A stretch of 64,000 nt of DNA, from contig DATBTT010000031.1 of assembly GCA_036559125.1 (NCBI GenBank), positions 62,001 to 126,000 of the forward strand, in the 5' to 3' direction. A model generated the notes under the pieces. The model worked only from the letters and a program-made list of their open reading frames with translations, made no database searches and was not told the origin of the DNA. Position 1 is the first letter of the stretch. Every line of letters begins with the position of its first letter. The translations under genes and the position numbers were made by a program. Source of the stretch: JALYTZ01 sp036559125 (GTDB lineage: Bacteria; Vulcanimicrobiota; Vulcanimicrobiia; Vulcanimicrobiales; Vulcanimicrobiaceae). Shown here piece after piece: positions 52,536-61,593 of the stretch.

Positions 52536-53309
52536 TTAGTACGCGTCGCGCTCCGCGCGCCACGACTTCTCAAGCACCGCGATGATCAAAACGCTGATTT
52601 CGTAGAGAATCCACATGGGCAGGGCGATCATGGCCATGGTCAGTGGATTGCCGTCGGGTGCGATGATGGCGCCGAAAACGAAGAAGCCGAAAATGGAGTA
52701 CTTGCGATATTTACGCAGCATCGGACTGTTGATGATCCCGATGCGCGCCAGCGCAAGCATGACGATCGGCGTTTGAAATATCAGCGCAAATGCGAGCAGG
52801 ATGATCAACAGGAAATTCAGCGTGGACTCGATGCCGAACGTCGGCTGCGCGACCGCATTGGTTATTCCCAGCAATGCGTGGACGACGCGCGGCAACACGA
52901 CGAAGTGCGCGAACGCGATGCCCGCTGCGGCCAGCACGATCGAGGGGGCTACGTACGCATAGACCATGTTGCGCGTTCGCGGATGAAATGCCGGAACGAT
53001 GAACATCCAGACTTGATACAAGATGACCGGCAGGCCGATGACCACGGCCATGTAGATCGAAAGCTTGAATTCGGTAAAAATGACGTCTGCCGGCCCGAAC
53101 GCGTGAAGCTGGATATCTTTGAAATAGGCGTGCGTCAGCCATGGAATCAGCAACTGCGCGGGCCAGAATAGCGCGACCGCGAGCACGACGACGGTGCCGA
53201 TCGAGATCAAGAGACGCTTACGGAGCTCCCGCAGGTGCTCCGTAAAACTCATTTCTTTTTGGTCCCACGCGCGCTCTTCGCTCGCGGGCGCCTGCCGTTG
53301 GGCGAGCAC
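52536..53309 (-). CDS. tatC: Sec-independent translocase subunit TatC
   Basis: A 257-residue six-helix protein, the receptor for twin-arginine signal peptides. Family features are MSFTEHLRELRKRLLISI with the conserved Glu, FTEFKLSIYMAVVIGLPVILY, the glutamate in PTFGIESTLNFL, and YRKYSIFGFFVFGAIIAPDG. The GTG at 53309 is the first start in frame; an internal ATG at 53252 (MSFTEHL) is equally plausible. It lies five bases after tatA. Confidence 0.95.
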   Translation of the reverse strand: MLAQRQAPASEERAWDQKEMSFTEHLRELRKRLLISIGTVVVLAVALFWPAQLLIPWLTHAYFKDIQLHAFGPADVIFTEFKLSIYMAVVIGLPVILYQVWMFIVPAFHPRTRNMVYAYVAPSIVLAAAGIAFAHFVVLPRVVHALLGITNAVAQPTFGIESTLNFLLIILLAFALIFQTPIVMLALARIGIINSPMLRKYRKYSIFGFFVFGAIIAPDGNPLTMAMIALPMWILYEISVLIIAVLEKSWRAERDAY

Positions 53310-53314
53310 GCGCG

Positions 53315-53617
53315 CTAGCTGCTCGGCGTGCCCTTGCCGGGCGTCGGCGGCGGAACGTTCTCACCATTGACCGAGGTCTCGGTTACGTTGCTCATCGGGT
53401 CGGCCTTCGCCGATTCGGCACGCAGGCGCGCCTCTTCGCGGGCGCGGGCCGAAGCCTCGTCGGCCTCCGCCTGCCCTAAGACAAACTCTTTTTTCGCCTG
53501 TCCCGCGCTTCGCGCCAGCTTCGGTAACTTGTCGGCTCCGAAGAGAACCACGGCACCGATTACGATGATGCCGATGATTTCGGGGCTGAACATTGCCAGA
53601 TAGGGGTGGATGGTCAT
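53315..53617 (-). CDS. tatA: twin-arginine translocase TatA/TatB-type subunit
   Basis: A 100-residue protein with one N-terminal membrane helix (EIIGIIVIGAVVLFGADKLP), the FGADKLPKLARSAGQAKKEF hinge and amphipathic helix, and an acidic, proline-rich C-terminal tail. AAGGAG lies six bases before the ATG at 53617. The fixed order tatA-tatC in this operon serves the Rieske subunit and any other Tat substrate. Confidence 0.93.
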   Translation of the reverse strand: MTIHPYLAMFSPEIIGIIVIGAVVLFGADKLPKLARSAGQAKKEFVLGQAEADEASARAREEARLRAESAKADPMSNVTETSVNGENVPPPTPGKGTPSS

Positions 53618-53629
53618 ACCTGCTCCTTA

Positions 53630-54592
53630 CTACGATGCTTCAACGACGAGCGCGTCTGCCAGGTTTGCCAGTTCGGCCTTGGCCGGTCCGGCTGCGACCG
53701 GTGCGAGGCAGAGGGTCGCGCGTCGCGCATACAGTGCGATTTGTTCACGCGTGGCCGCCACGCCGCCCGCCCGGGCGATACCGGCCAAAATCTCGGGAAC
53801 TGCTCGCTCGTCGCTTCCTCCATAGTAACGTTCGACCAACGCACGAAAATCGCTGTCTGCGCCCGCGAGGGCGAGAATGAGCGGAATCGTCATCTTACGC
53901 TCTTGCAGGTCGTTACCGACCGGTTTCCCTATCTGGCGAGCGTCGGCCGTTACGTCCAGCAAATCGTCGTGCATCTGGAACGCGATGCCATAATACATGC
54001 CGTAGTCGCGAAGGGCCTCGACGCTTGCCGGACTCGCGCCCGCCATGATCGCACCGCATTCGGCGGAAGCGGCAAAGAGCGAAGCCGTCTTTTTCATGAC
54101 GATCTCGATATAGGCCGGTAGGGGAAGATCGAGATCGCCCAGGGCGCGCAACTGCAATACTTCGCCGTCGCAAATATCCGCGAGCGTCGCGGAGAGAATA
54201 TTCGGGATCGGGTGCGGATACTGCGCGGTGACGTTCTTGAATATCCAAGCGAAAAGATAATCGCCGGCCAGCACGCTGATGCGGTTGCCGTAGTCGACGG
54301 CGGTCGCGTTGACTCCGCGGCGCGTTTGCGCGTTGTCGACGACGTCGTCGTGAATCAGCGTCGCAACGTGGATCAATTCCATGTAGGCCGCGAGATGCAG
54401 GTGTTCGGCCGGGTCGCCGCCGTTGGCATCGGCGGCGAGCAGGGTCAGGCGCGGGCGCAACCGCTTGCCGCCGGCCGCGAGCATGCGCTTTACGGCTTCG
54501 GTAATAAGCGGGTTGTCCGTCGTGAACTGGTTGCGGAAAAATTCTTCGACGAGCGCGTACAGGGTCGCGTCGTTATGAGCGCGCTCGATCAC
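53630..54592 (-). CDS. polyprenyl diphosphate synthase (menaquinone side-chain type)
   Basis: A 320-residue trans-isoprenyl diphosphate synthase. Both aspartate-rich motifs are intact: LIHDDVVDNAQTRRG (first) and QMHDDLLDVTAD (second), with GGKRLRPRL near the start. Small residues before the first motif (AYMELIHVATL) allow a long chain, so the product is probably C35-C45; the exact length cannot be read. The GTG at 54592 overlaps the methyltransferase stop as GTGA, joining it to menaquinone synthesis. Confidence 0.93.
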   Translation of the reverse strand: MIERAHNDATLYALVEEFFRNQFTTDNPLITEAVKRMLAAGGKRLRPRLTLLAADANGGDPAEHLHLAAYMELIHVATLIHDDVVDNAQTRRGVNATAVDYGNRISVLAGDYLFAWIFKNVTAQYPHPIPNILSATLADICDGEVLQLRALGDLDLPLPAYIEIVMKKTASLFAASAECGAIMAGASPASVEALRDYGMYYGIAFQMHDDLLDVTADARQIGKPVGNDLQERKMTIPLILALAGADSDFRALVERYYGGSDERAVPEILAGIARAGGVAATREQIALYARRATLCLAPVAAGPAKAELANLADALVVEAS

Positions 54593-55317
54593 GGCGCCGT
54601 CCCGTAGTGAATCGCTATCGCGCCGCCAATTAGCGGCACGTAACCCGTATCGGCGAAGCCCGCCCGTGCGAAGCGCTCGCGCAGGTCTTTCGCGTTCGGA
54701 TGGTGCGTCAGCGAATTCGGCAGATACGTATAGGCTTGTTTCGATCCGCCCACGAGGCCTCCGACCAGAGGAACCATCTTATAAAAGTAGAGGTCGAAGC
54801 AGGCCTTCCAAAGTTTGTTGGGAGCCTTGCTCACGTCGAGATTTACGTAGCGCGCACCGGGTTTGAGCACGCGGCGAATTTCTCGCAGGGTCGCATCGAT
54901 GTCGACTACGTTGCGTAAGCTGAAGCCCATCGTCGCGCCGTCGAATCGCGCGTCGGCAAACGGCAGCGCCATGACGTCGCCTTCGACGAACGTAGCCGCG
55001 CCGCGCGCCTCGCGTCCGGCGCGCCGGCGGGCGACCTCGAGCATCGGCGCGGTAAAGTCGACGCCCGTGACCTGCAGCGACGCGTCCGTGCGGAGCAAAT
55101 GAAAAACGAGATCGCCGGTTCCGCAACATAAATCGAGAATGTCGCCACCGTAAGGCGGCCGCAGGATCGCGATCGCGCGCTTGCGCCACGCTTCGTCCAT
55201 ACCGGCGGTCAACACCCGGTTGGTCCGGTCGTAGCTCGGCGCGATGCGCGCGAACATATCCCGAACGAAGGCGCCCTTGTCCGTATGCGGGGAGTGCGGG
55301 GTTGGGGTAGAGGTCAT
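54589..55317 (-). CDS. menG: demethylmenaquinone methyltransferase (UbiE/MenG)
   Basis: A 242-residue SAM methyltransferase for the last step of menaquinone synthesis. It has the family start FVRDMFARIAPSYDRTNRVL, SAM motif ILDLCCGTGDLVFHL, the VEGDVMALPFADARFD region and YTYLPNSLTHHPNAKDLRE near the end. The ATG at 55317 sits where family similarity begins; the frame is open upstream. It is the first gene of the respiratory operon and divergent from the PLD-like gene, 85 bases between starts. Confidence 0.94.
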   Translation of the reverse strand: MTSTPTPHSPHTDKGAFVRDMFARIAPSYDRTNRVLTAGMDEAWRKRAIAILRPPYGGDILDLCCGTGDLVFHLLRTDASLQVTGVDFTAPMLEVARRRAGREARGAATFVEGDVMALPFADARFDGATMGFSLRNVVDIDATLREIRRVLKPGARYVNLDVSKAPNKLWKACFDLYFYKMVPLVGGLVGGSKQAYTYLPNSLTHHPNAKDLRERFARAGFADTGYVPLIGGAIAIHYGTAP

Positions 55318-55402
55318 ACCGATACGGCCTACGCTTTCCAACGACCCTGCCCGCCCCCTGCCTTGCGTTGCCGGAGGCGACGTTTGTCGGTATTGGAGAC
55401 GC

Positions 55403-56272
55403 GTGGTTACGCTGTCTTCATCGAGCACGTTGCTTGCGGCCATGGGCAGAGCGCGGAGCATCACCCTGGGCGCCTACTTGTTACACTCCGGCCGGATTCT
55501 CCAAGCGCTTGAATCGGCCAGCCGGCGCGGCGCGCGCGTGGTCGTGCGGGCCGAAGCTCGTCCGTTTGGACAAGCGGGCGGACCGGTCGCGCGTGCCAAC
55601 GCGAGAAATGTGGACGCGCTCGCGCGCTTGGGGGCCGACGCGCGACTCGTCGATTGCAACGAGTCGGACGAAGCGCCGATGCACATGAAGGCAGCCGTCT
55701 GCGACGGCGTCGCGTATTTGGACGACCGCAACTGGCCCGATAGCGGGGCCGACACGCTGCTGCGCGATACGACCCGGACGGATATTGCGGCAATCCGCGC
55801 CGCGCTTGACGGTCGCGTAGCAACGCCTTCGAATACGTTTTGGACGCAAAAAGCCGATGCGCTGCGCGGCGAAACCGCGGTGTTGCGGGGCGCGAAGCGC
55901 GCGGCGTGCGTCGACGTGGAGAGCGAATATCTGGGCCGAGGCAGCGGCGTGTACGGCGCGTTGGACGCGCTCGCGCGCGCCGGCGTTCGTTGCCGCCTGC
56001 TCGTCTCCAAACGCGACGTCGCACCGCGCGAGGCCGACGCGCTCAAACGCCTTGCGGCGGACGGCGTCGGCGTGCGCGCGGGGAACCTCCAAGAAAAGTT
56101 TGCGATCGCCGGTGCGCGCGCCGCGTGGATCGGATCGGCTAACGCGACGACCCCGTACTACGACGGCGCCCAACTCGATTGGGGCATTCGCACCGCGCGT
56201 AAGGACGTCGTTAGCGCTTTGCAGCAACGCTTCGACGCGGCCTGGATCGCAGCTCGACCTTGGTCAGCTTGA
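55403..56272 (+). CDS. phospholipase D-like domain protein with one degenerate HKD motif
   Basis: A 289-residue two-module PLD-superfamily protein. The first module has HMKAAVCDGVAYLDDRNW, a usable HxK motif with later acidic residues. The second has LQEKFAIAGARAAWIGSANAT, where the HxK histidine is replaced by Gln, so only one active half remains unless it pairs across a dimer. Members hydrolyse or transfer phosphodiesters (phospholipids, nucleic acids). There is no signal peptide; the GTG at 55403 has GGAG five bases before it. Its last nine bases overlap tatD on the other strand. Confidence 0.75.
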   Translation: MVTLSSSSTLLAAMGRARSITLGAYLLHSGRILQALESASRRGARVVVRAEARPFGQAGGPVARANARNVDALARLGADARLVDCNESDEAPMHMKAAVCDGVAYLDDRNWPDSGADTLLRDTTRTDIAAIRAALDGRVATPSNTFWTQKADALRGETAVLRGAKRAACVDVESEYLGRGSGVYGALDALARAGVRCRLLVSKRDVAPREADALKRLAADGVGVRAGNLQEKFAIAGARAAWIGSANATTPYYDGAQLDWGIRTARKDVVSALQQRFDAAWIAARPWSA

Positions 56273-57034
56273 CGGCAAGCCGAAGAGCGCGCGCGCGTTC
56301 GCACTGGTCGTTGCGATAACCGTCGAGACCGGCGTCGCCAGGACGTCGCTGAGCTTCGCGGCGGTGGCGGCGATAAAGGCCGGCTCGTTGCGCAAACCGC
56401 GGTGCGGAACCGGCGCAAGATACGGACAGTCGGTTTCGAGGATCAACGGCCCGACGCCGACCGATTGCACTGCGTCGCGCAGCACCGCGGCCGTTTTGAA
56501 GGTGAGCACGCCGCCGATTCCGAGGTTCAGGCCGAATTCGTTGACATACGTTGCGGCTTGCGCGGCGTCGCCGGTGAAGCAATGGATGACGCCGCGCATC
56601 TCCGGCGTGAACTCGGCGCGCAGGATAGCCACGAAGTCATCGAATGCGTCGCGGTGGTGAAAGATTACCGGCATTTTCCGCTCCCGCGCTATACGCAATT
56701 GGGCGCGCAGTACTCGTTGCTGTGCGTCGCGGGGGCTGTGGTCGTAATAATAATCGAGACCCGTCTCCCCGACGGCGACGATGCGAGGGTCGTCGAAAAA
56801 CGGCGCGAACGCGGCGGGGAGATCATCCGGAGCATCCGCCGCTTCGTGCGGATGGACGCCGACCGACGCGTGCAGGCCGAACTCGCGCGCGCACGCTAGC
56901 GCCCGCGTGCTGTCGGCGAGATCGCACCCGACTGTGACGGCCGTGGCGACGCCGGCTTCGTGCGCGCGCGCGACGATTGCGGCCCGGTCGCCATCGAAGG
57001 CTTTGTCGTGCACGTGCGCGTGGGAGTCGATCAC
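56264..57034 (-). CDS. tatD: TatD family metal-dependent hydrolase (DNase)
   Basis: A 256-residue TIM-barrel metalloenzyme. The metal ligands appear in order: DSHAHVHD, VGETGLDYYYDHSP, IFHHRDAFDDF, VIHCFTGD and LETDCPYLAP. TatD enzymes degrade DNA 3'-to-5' and act in quality control. The GTG at 57034 overlaps the metG stop as GTGA, an arrangement seen in many bacteria. The 3' end overlaps the PLD-like gene. Confidence 0.95.
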   Translation of the reverse strand: MIDSHAHVHDKAFDGDRAAIVARAHEAGVATAVTVGCDLADSTRALACAREFGLHASVGVHPHEAADAPDDLPAAFAPFFDDPRIVAVGETGLDYYYDHSPRDAQQRVLRAQLRIARERKMPVIFHHRDAFDDFVAILRAEFTPEMRGVIHCFTGDAAQAATYVNEFGLNLGIGGVLTFKTAAVLRDAVQSVGVGPLILETDCPYLAPVPHRGLRNEPAFIAATAAKLSDVLATPVSTVIATTSANARALFGLPSS

Positions 57035-58563
57035 GTTTGCGCGACGATTTCGATTCGTGGAAAGAGGGCGTCTGCGGGCGCGGTTTTGGTACCTGCGGAC
57101 AACCCGCCCCAGCGGAGCGCGTCCCAGGATGCGCCCAGGTCGCCCGCCGCTCCCAGTTGCCGCCACATTTCATTCGCGCGCTCGGGCATGATCGGCGCGA
57201 GCAGAATGGCGAGCCAACGCAGTCCCTCGCACAAATCGTAGAGCAGCAAATCGAGTTCGTCGTGACGCTCTTCCTTGAACAAGACCCAGGGCTTACGTTC
57301 GTCGATCGCGCGGTTGAGCGCCCCGACGAGTTCCCAAATGGCCTCAAGCGCTTCGCGGAACCGCAAATCGAGAATCAGCGCCCGTACGTTCGCCGGTAAC
57401 TCGATGAAGCGCGACCCGACGCTCTCGCGTTGCGTTTCGCGAAGTCCCATGGCATCGGGCACGACCCCTCCGCGGTACTTCGCGAGCATGGCGAGCGTGC
57501 GACGGAAAAGGTTACCGAGATCGTTGCCGAGGTCGTTGTTATATCGTTGGACGATCTTGGTTTCGGAATACGAGAAGTCGCTCCCGAACGGCGCTTCGCG
57601 CAACAGGAAATACCGTAACGAGTCGGCGCCGAAGCGCTCCGCCAGTGCGAAGGGGTCGACGGCGTTTCCCATGCTCTTGCCGATCTTTTCGCCGTCGCGC
57701 GTGATCCAGCCGTGGGCGAAGACCAGGTCGGGCGCTGCTTCGCCAAGCGCCCAGAGCACCGCCGGCCAGATGATCGTGTGGAAGCGCGCGATCTCTTTGC
57801 CGATCAATTGCACCGTGGCCGGCCAAAACTTCTCGAACTTGGCATCGCCGGTCGACCACCCAAGCGCTGAAATATAATTCAGCAACGCGTCGAACCATAC
57901 GTAAATAACGCCGCCGCCGCCCGGAATCGGAATGCCCCAATCGAATTTGGCGCGCGAGATGCTGAAGTCGTCGAGCCCCTCTTCGAGCAGGGACATCATT
58001 TCGTTGTAGACCGCACGCGGGCGCACCCAATCGGGATTGTCTTTGTAGTACGCCTTGAGCCGTTCGCCGTATTTTGAAAGCGCGAAGAACCAATCGTCCT
58101 CCGAAAGCCACTGTACCTCGCGACCGCAGGTCGGGCACTTTCCGTCGACGAGCTTCGACTGCAACCAAAAGGTCTCGTCGGCGACGCAATACCACCCTTC
58201 ATATGTACCGAGATAGACGTCGCCGTTTTCGCGGAGCCTCTCGAAGACCGCTTGGACGACGCGTTCGTGGCGAGGCTGCGTCGTGCGAATGAAGTCGTCG
58301 TACTCGACGTGGTAGACCGAGAAGAGCGATTGCCAGCGAGGAACCAGCTCGTCGCACCATTGCAACGGCGTCTTCCCGGCGGCCGCCGCCGCGTCGGCAA
58401 CCTTTTGCCCGTGCTCGTCCGTGCCCGTCAGGAAGTAGGCGTCACCTTGGGTTCTTGCCGTGCGCGCCAAGACGTCGGCGACGACCGTCGTATAGGCGTG
58501 GCCGATGTGCGGATCGCCGCTTATGTAATAGATGGGCGTGGTTACGTAAAACGGACGGGTCAT
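57031..58563 (-). CDS. metG: methionyl-tRNA synthetase
   Basis: A 510-residue class I synthetase. It carries PIYYISGDPHIGHAYTTV (HIGH), a single zinc-like knuckle KCPTCGREV, the DKSLVGT-like substrate segment, and the KMSKS loop written as KIGKSMGN. The anticodon-binding helical domain follows. There is no C-terminal tRNA-binding EMAP domain, consistent with the short length. ATG 58563 is the start; rsmI ends ten bases before it. Confidence 0.96.
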   Translation of the reverse strand: MTRPFYVTTPIYYISGDPHIGHAYTTVVADVLARTARTQGDAYFLTGTDEHGQKVADAAAAAGKTPLQWCDELVPRWQSLFSVYHVEYDDFIRTTQPRHERVVQAVFERLRENGDVYLGTYEGWYCVADETFWLQSKLVDGKCPTCGREVQWLSEDDWFFALSKYGERLKAYYKDNPDWVRPRAVYNEMMSLLEEGLDDFSISRAKFDWGIPIPGGGGVIYVWFDALLNYISALGWSTGDAKFEKFWPATVQLIGKEIARFHTIIWPAVLWALGEAAPDLVFAHGWITRDGEKIGKSMGNAVDPFALAERFGADSLRYFLLREAPFGSDFSYSETKIVQRYNNDLGNDLGNLFRRTLAMLAKYRGGVVPDAMGLRETQRESVGSRFIELPANVRALILDLRFREALEAIWELVGALNRAIDERKPWVLFKEERHDELDLLLYDLCEGLRWLAILLAPIMPERANEMWRQLGAAGDLGASWDALRWGGLSAGTKTAPADALFPRIEIVAQT

Positions 58564-58572
58564 CCCGCACCC

Positions 58573-59424
58573 TTATCGCTGCGAGCCGCCGCCGTCCCTT
58601 CGCAGCTGCTTGCGTTCGGTCGTGCGTGCGTACAAATGGCGCCGCTCGCCCAGCCCTCGATCGGCGAGCGCCTTGGCGATTGCGGAGACGCTCGCGCGTT
58701 GGTCGAGCAGTGCGTCGATCGCCGAATCGATCGAGCCTTCGGCCGGCGCTTGCGGCGAGAACGCGGATGGCTTGACGACTAGGGCGATCTCGCCGCGAAC
58801 CGGATCGCCCAGGCGCGCCGCAACCTCGGCGGCCGTTCCAAGCAACTGCTCCTCATAGTGCTTGGTATATTCGCGAACAAGAAAAACCGCCGCGTTAGCG
58901 TCTACCTGGGCGATGTCGCCGAGGGTAGCGCGGATTCGCTGCGGCGATTCGTACCAGACGCTTGGGACGCCCAATGCAAGGGTCGCCGCGAACGCCTTGC
59001 GACGCGCGCCGGACGTTCGCGGCGGAAATCCCTCGAAGATGAAACGACGCAGATCGAAACCCGAAAGTACGGCAGCACTGATTGCCGCGGTGGGCCCGGG
59101 CAACACGTCGATCGAAATGCCGGCCTCGCGGGCTGCCGCGATGAGATCCGCGCCCGGATCCGAGATACCGGGCATGCCGGCGTCGGTTACGACGACGACG
59201 GTTTCGTGTCGCGCGCGCTCCAAAATGCCTGCGGTGGCGCCCGCGGCGTTGTGCTCGTGATAGCTCCAAATCTCTTTCCCGGGCAGCGCGAGGGCGTTCA
59301 AAAGTTTGCGCGCTACGCGTGAGTCTTCTGCCACCAGGAGCGCGCAGTCGCGCAACGCGTCGAGCGAGCGCAACGTAATGTCGCGCAAATTGCCCAATGG
59401 GGTTGGCACGAAGACGAGCGGCAT
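58573..59424 (-). CDS. rsmI: 16S rRNA (cytidine1402-2'-O)-methyltransferase
   Basis: A 283-residue SAM-dependent tetrapyrrole-methylase-fold protein that methylates C1402 of 16S rRNA. Family motifs are VFVPTPLGNLRDITLRSL, LLVAEDSRVARKLL, VVTDAGMPGISDPG, PGPTAAISAAVLSGF and ESPQRIRATL. The ATG at 59424 gives the usual start. It lies between the ABC-2 permease and metG, five and ten bases away. Confidence 0.96.
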   Translation of the reverse strand: MPLVFVPTPLGNLRDITLRSLDALRDCALLVAEDSRVARKLLNALALPGKEIWSYHEHNAAGATAGILERARHETVVVVTDAGMPGISDPGADLIAAAREAGISIDVLPGPTAAISAAVLSGFDLRRFIFEGFPPRTSGARRKAFAATLALGVPSVWYESPQRIRATLGDIAQVDANAAVFLVREYTKHYEEQLLGTAAEVAARLGDPVRGEIALVVKPSAFSPQAPAEGSIDSAIDALLDQRASVSAIAKALADRGLGERRHLYARTTERKQLRRDGGGSQR

Positions 59425-59429
59425 TAGCG

Positions 59430-60659
59430 CTAGCCGCGGATCGTCGCCCAGACTTGACGCAGTTTCGGCGTTCGCCCGTAGAGCAGCATTCCGACCCGGT
59501 AGAGACGTCCGGCAAGAATGGATATCACCCAAACCGCGGCGACGTTGATGACGAGCGAAAGGGCGACCTGCCACACCGGCACGTTCGACACGGCAATCCG
59601 TGCGAACATGACGAACGGGGCGATGAGCGGTACGAGGCTCGCACCGACGATCCACGGCGCATCGGGGAATCCGAGCGCGGCGATTGCGATGAACAGGGCG
59701 CCGATTACCGGAATGATGAGCGGTCCGCTAACGCTTCCGAGATCCTCGGTTCGGCTGATCAGCGACCCGGCCGACGCGAAGAGCATCGCGAGCTGCAGAT
59801 ACCCTAATATAAAGAAGATAAAGAATCCGGCAAGTTCGAAGGGCGGAATCACTCCGAGCCCCGAGAGCGCTCCGCTCGATGGGGCGGCCGCGGCCTCCGC
59901 GCCTCCCGAAGACGCGCCGCCGCCCAGCAGTGCTGCCGTGACGACCCAAATGACCATCTGCACGATCGCCAGCGTCGCGGCGGCGGCGATCTTACCGTAC
60001 AGCAACGCGAGCGGATCGATCGAGGCCACGAGCAGCTCCGCAATTCGGCTGGTCTTTTCTTCGGCAACCGAACTCATCAACAATTGGCTGTTGAACAGGA
60101 TCAAAAAGTAGAGAAAGAAGATGAGCGTGTATGCGACCGCGCGGGCTGCGTCGGCTTCGGCTGCGCTGCCAAATTTGGAGGCGACGGTCCTGATATCGAC
60201 CGGCATTTCCAGTAGCGAGCTGATTCGGCTTTGCGTCAGCGAGGTCGCAAGTTGCAAGTTTAGAGGCAACAAATCGCGCCGCAGGCGCGTCGAATCCATG
60301 TTGCCCGGATCCCTGGCATAGACGGTCGCGCGCAATCCCGTCTTAATGCGAGCGAGGATGACGTCGGCGCCGGCGTCTTGGTGAGCTTTCATGAAGGCGG
60401 GATCGGGTGGCGACGTTTGCGTGCTCGTTCCCACGATGCTGAAGTCTTTTTTGAGCAACGTCCGCGCCCGGGCCGTCAATGCCGGGTCGCCGGAAAGAAC
60501 GATCGTTTTACCGTTCGTATCGAACGCCCCGCCCAAAAGCGCTGGGAGTTTTATGAAGAGAATGACGCCGGCCAGACCGACGATCAAGCCGATGCGAAAC
60601 GCTCGCGACTTCAGCCTGCGGCTCATCTCGGCGGAATAGACCGTGATGAATTCGTTCAT
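59430..60659 (-). CDS. ABC-2 type exporter permease (NatB/YhaP-like)
   Basis: A 409-residue membrane protein with the topology of Na+ or drug exporter permeases: one N-terminal helix, a large extracytoplasmic domain (about residues 50-170) and five or six C-terminal helices. Recognisable are SSVAEEKTSRIAELLVASIDPL, YGKIAAAATLAIVQMVIWV and a Gly/Ala-rich loop. The ATG at 60659 overlaps the ATPase stop (ATGA). The substrate is unknown. Confidence 0.9.
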   Translation of the reverse strand: MNEFITVYSAEMSRRLKSRAFRIGLIVGLAGVILFIKLPALLGGAFDTNGKTIVLSGDPALTARARTLLKKDFSIVGTSTQTSPPDPAFMKAHQDAGADVILARIKTGLRATVYARDPGNMDSTRLRRDLLPLNLQLATSLTQSRISSLLEMPVDIRTVASKFGSAAEADAARAVAYTLIFFLYFLILFNSQLLMSSVAEEKTSRIAELLVASIDPLALLYGKIAAAATLAIVQMVIWVVTAALLGGGASSGGAEAAAAPSSGALSGLGVIPPFELAGFFIFFILGYLQLAMLFASAGSLISRTEDLGSVSGPLIIPVIGALFIAIAALGFPDAPWIVGASLVPLIAPFVMFARIAVSNVPVWQVALSLVINVAAVWVISILAGRLYRVGMLLYGRTPKLRQVWATIRG

Positions 60660-61555
60660 GCGCGTTCCTCGATGATTCGTACGTAGATATCGTGCAACGA
60701 TGGTTCGACCGCCTCGAAGAGCGTGACCGCGTCGACAGCAACTAGAGAGCGCAGTAAATCCGGCAGCGTCGTTGCGGACGGGACTTCAAAGTCGAGCGTC
60801 CCGTTTTCGCTTGGGATCGCGTGCCCGCCAGGAATGCGTTCCAAAATGCCGCGCACCGCGCTGGTCGGCGGGGATACGCGAATGACGCGCGTCGGCCATG
60901 CGACCCGCAGTTGCCCTAGCGTTCCCGACGCGCGGTTCTCGCCCGCGTTGATAATGCAGAACTCGTTGCAAAGTGCTTCCAGCTGCCACATTTGGTGGCT
61001 TGAAAGCACGAGCGTGGTGCCCTGCGCTTTCAATTCTTTGAGAACGCCGAGCAAAATGTCGGCATTGACGGGGTCGAGGCCCGAAAAGGGTTCGTCGAGT
61101 ACGAGCAGCTCGGGACCGTGAACGGCGGCGCACGCGACCTGCACCTTCTGCTGATTTCCTTTGGACAACTCCCCGCACGGCCGGTCTGCGTATGCGGGTA
61201 ACTCCAACCGCTCTATCCAGCTAGCCGTCGCCGTGGTGACCTGCGGCTCGACCATTCCGTGCAAACGGCCGAAAAACGCGATCTGTTCGCGCACTTTCAT
61301 TTTGCCGTACAGCCCGCGCTCTTCGGGAAGATACCCGAAGCGTCGGCGAGTTCGGCCGTCGATGCGTTCGGCTTTCCAGGTAATGCTGCCGCCGTCCGGC
61401 GTCAAGATCCCGAGTATCATGCGCATCGTCGTGGTCTTGCCGGCACCGTTGGGGCCGAGCAAACCGAACGTCGAGCCGGCCTCGATGTGAAACGAGACGT
61501 CGCGCACGGCGCGAACCGCGCCGAAGTCCTTACGTACGTGGTCGACGACCAGCAC
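60656..61555 (-). CDS. ABC-2 type exporter ATPase
   Basis: A 299-residue ATPase with all motifs: GPNGAGKTTTMRMIL (Walker A), GELSKGNQQKVQVA (signature), LLVLDEPFSGLDPVNADIL (Walker B) and VLSSHQMWQLE (switch). The C-terminal 80 residues form the DUF4162-type domain seen in NatA-like exporters. The GTG at 61555 is the start. It is 38 bases after the aminopeptidase gene and coupled to the permease. Confidence 0.94.
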   Translation of the reverse strand: MLVVDHVRKDFGAVRAVRDVSFHIEAGSTFGLLGPNGAGKTTTMRMILGILTPDGGSITWKAERIDGRTRRRFGYLPEERGLYGKMKVREQIAFFGRLHGMVEPQVTTATASWIERLELPAYADRPCGELSKGNQQKVQVACAAVHGPELLVLDEPFSGLDPVNADILLGVLKELKAQGTTLVLSSHQMWQLEALCNEFCIINAGENRASGTLGQLRVAWPTRVIRVSPPTSAVRGILERIPGGHAIPSENGTLDFEVPSATTLPDLLRSLVAVDAVTLFEAVEPSLHDIYVRIIEERA

Positions 61556-61593
61556 CGCCGGCTGCTCCTTTGAAGGCGAGGCCTAGCGGTCAG

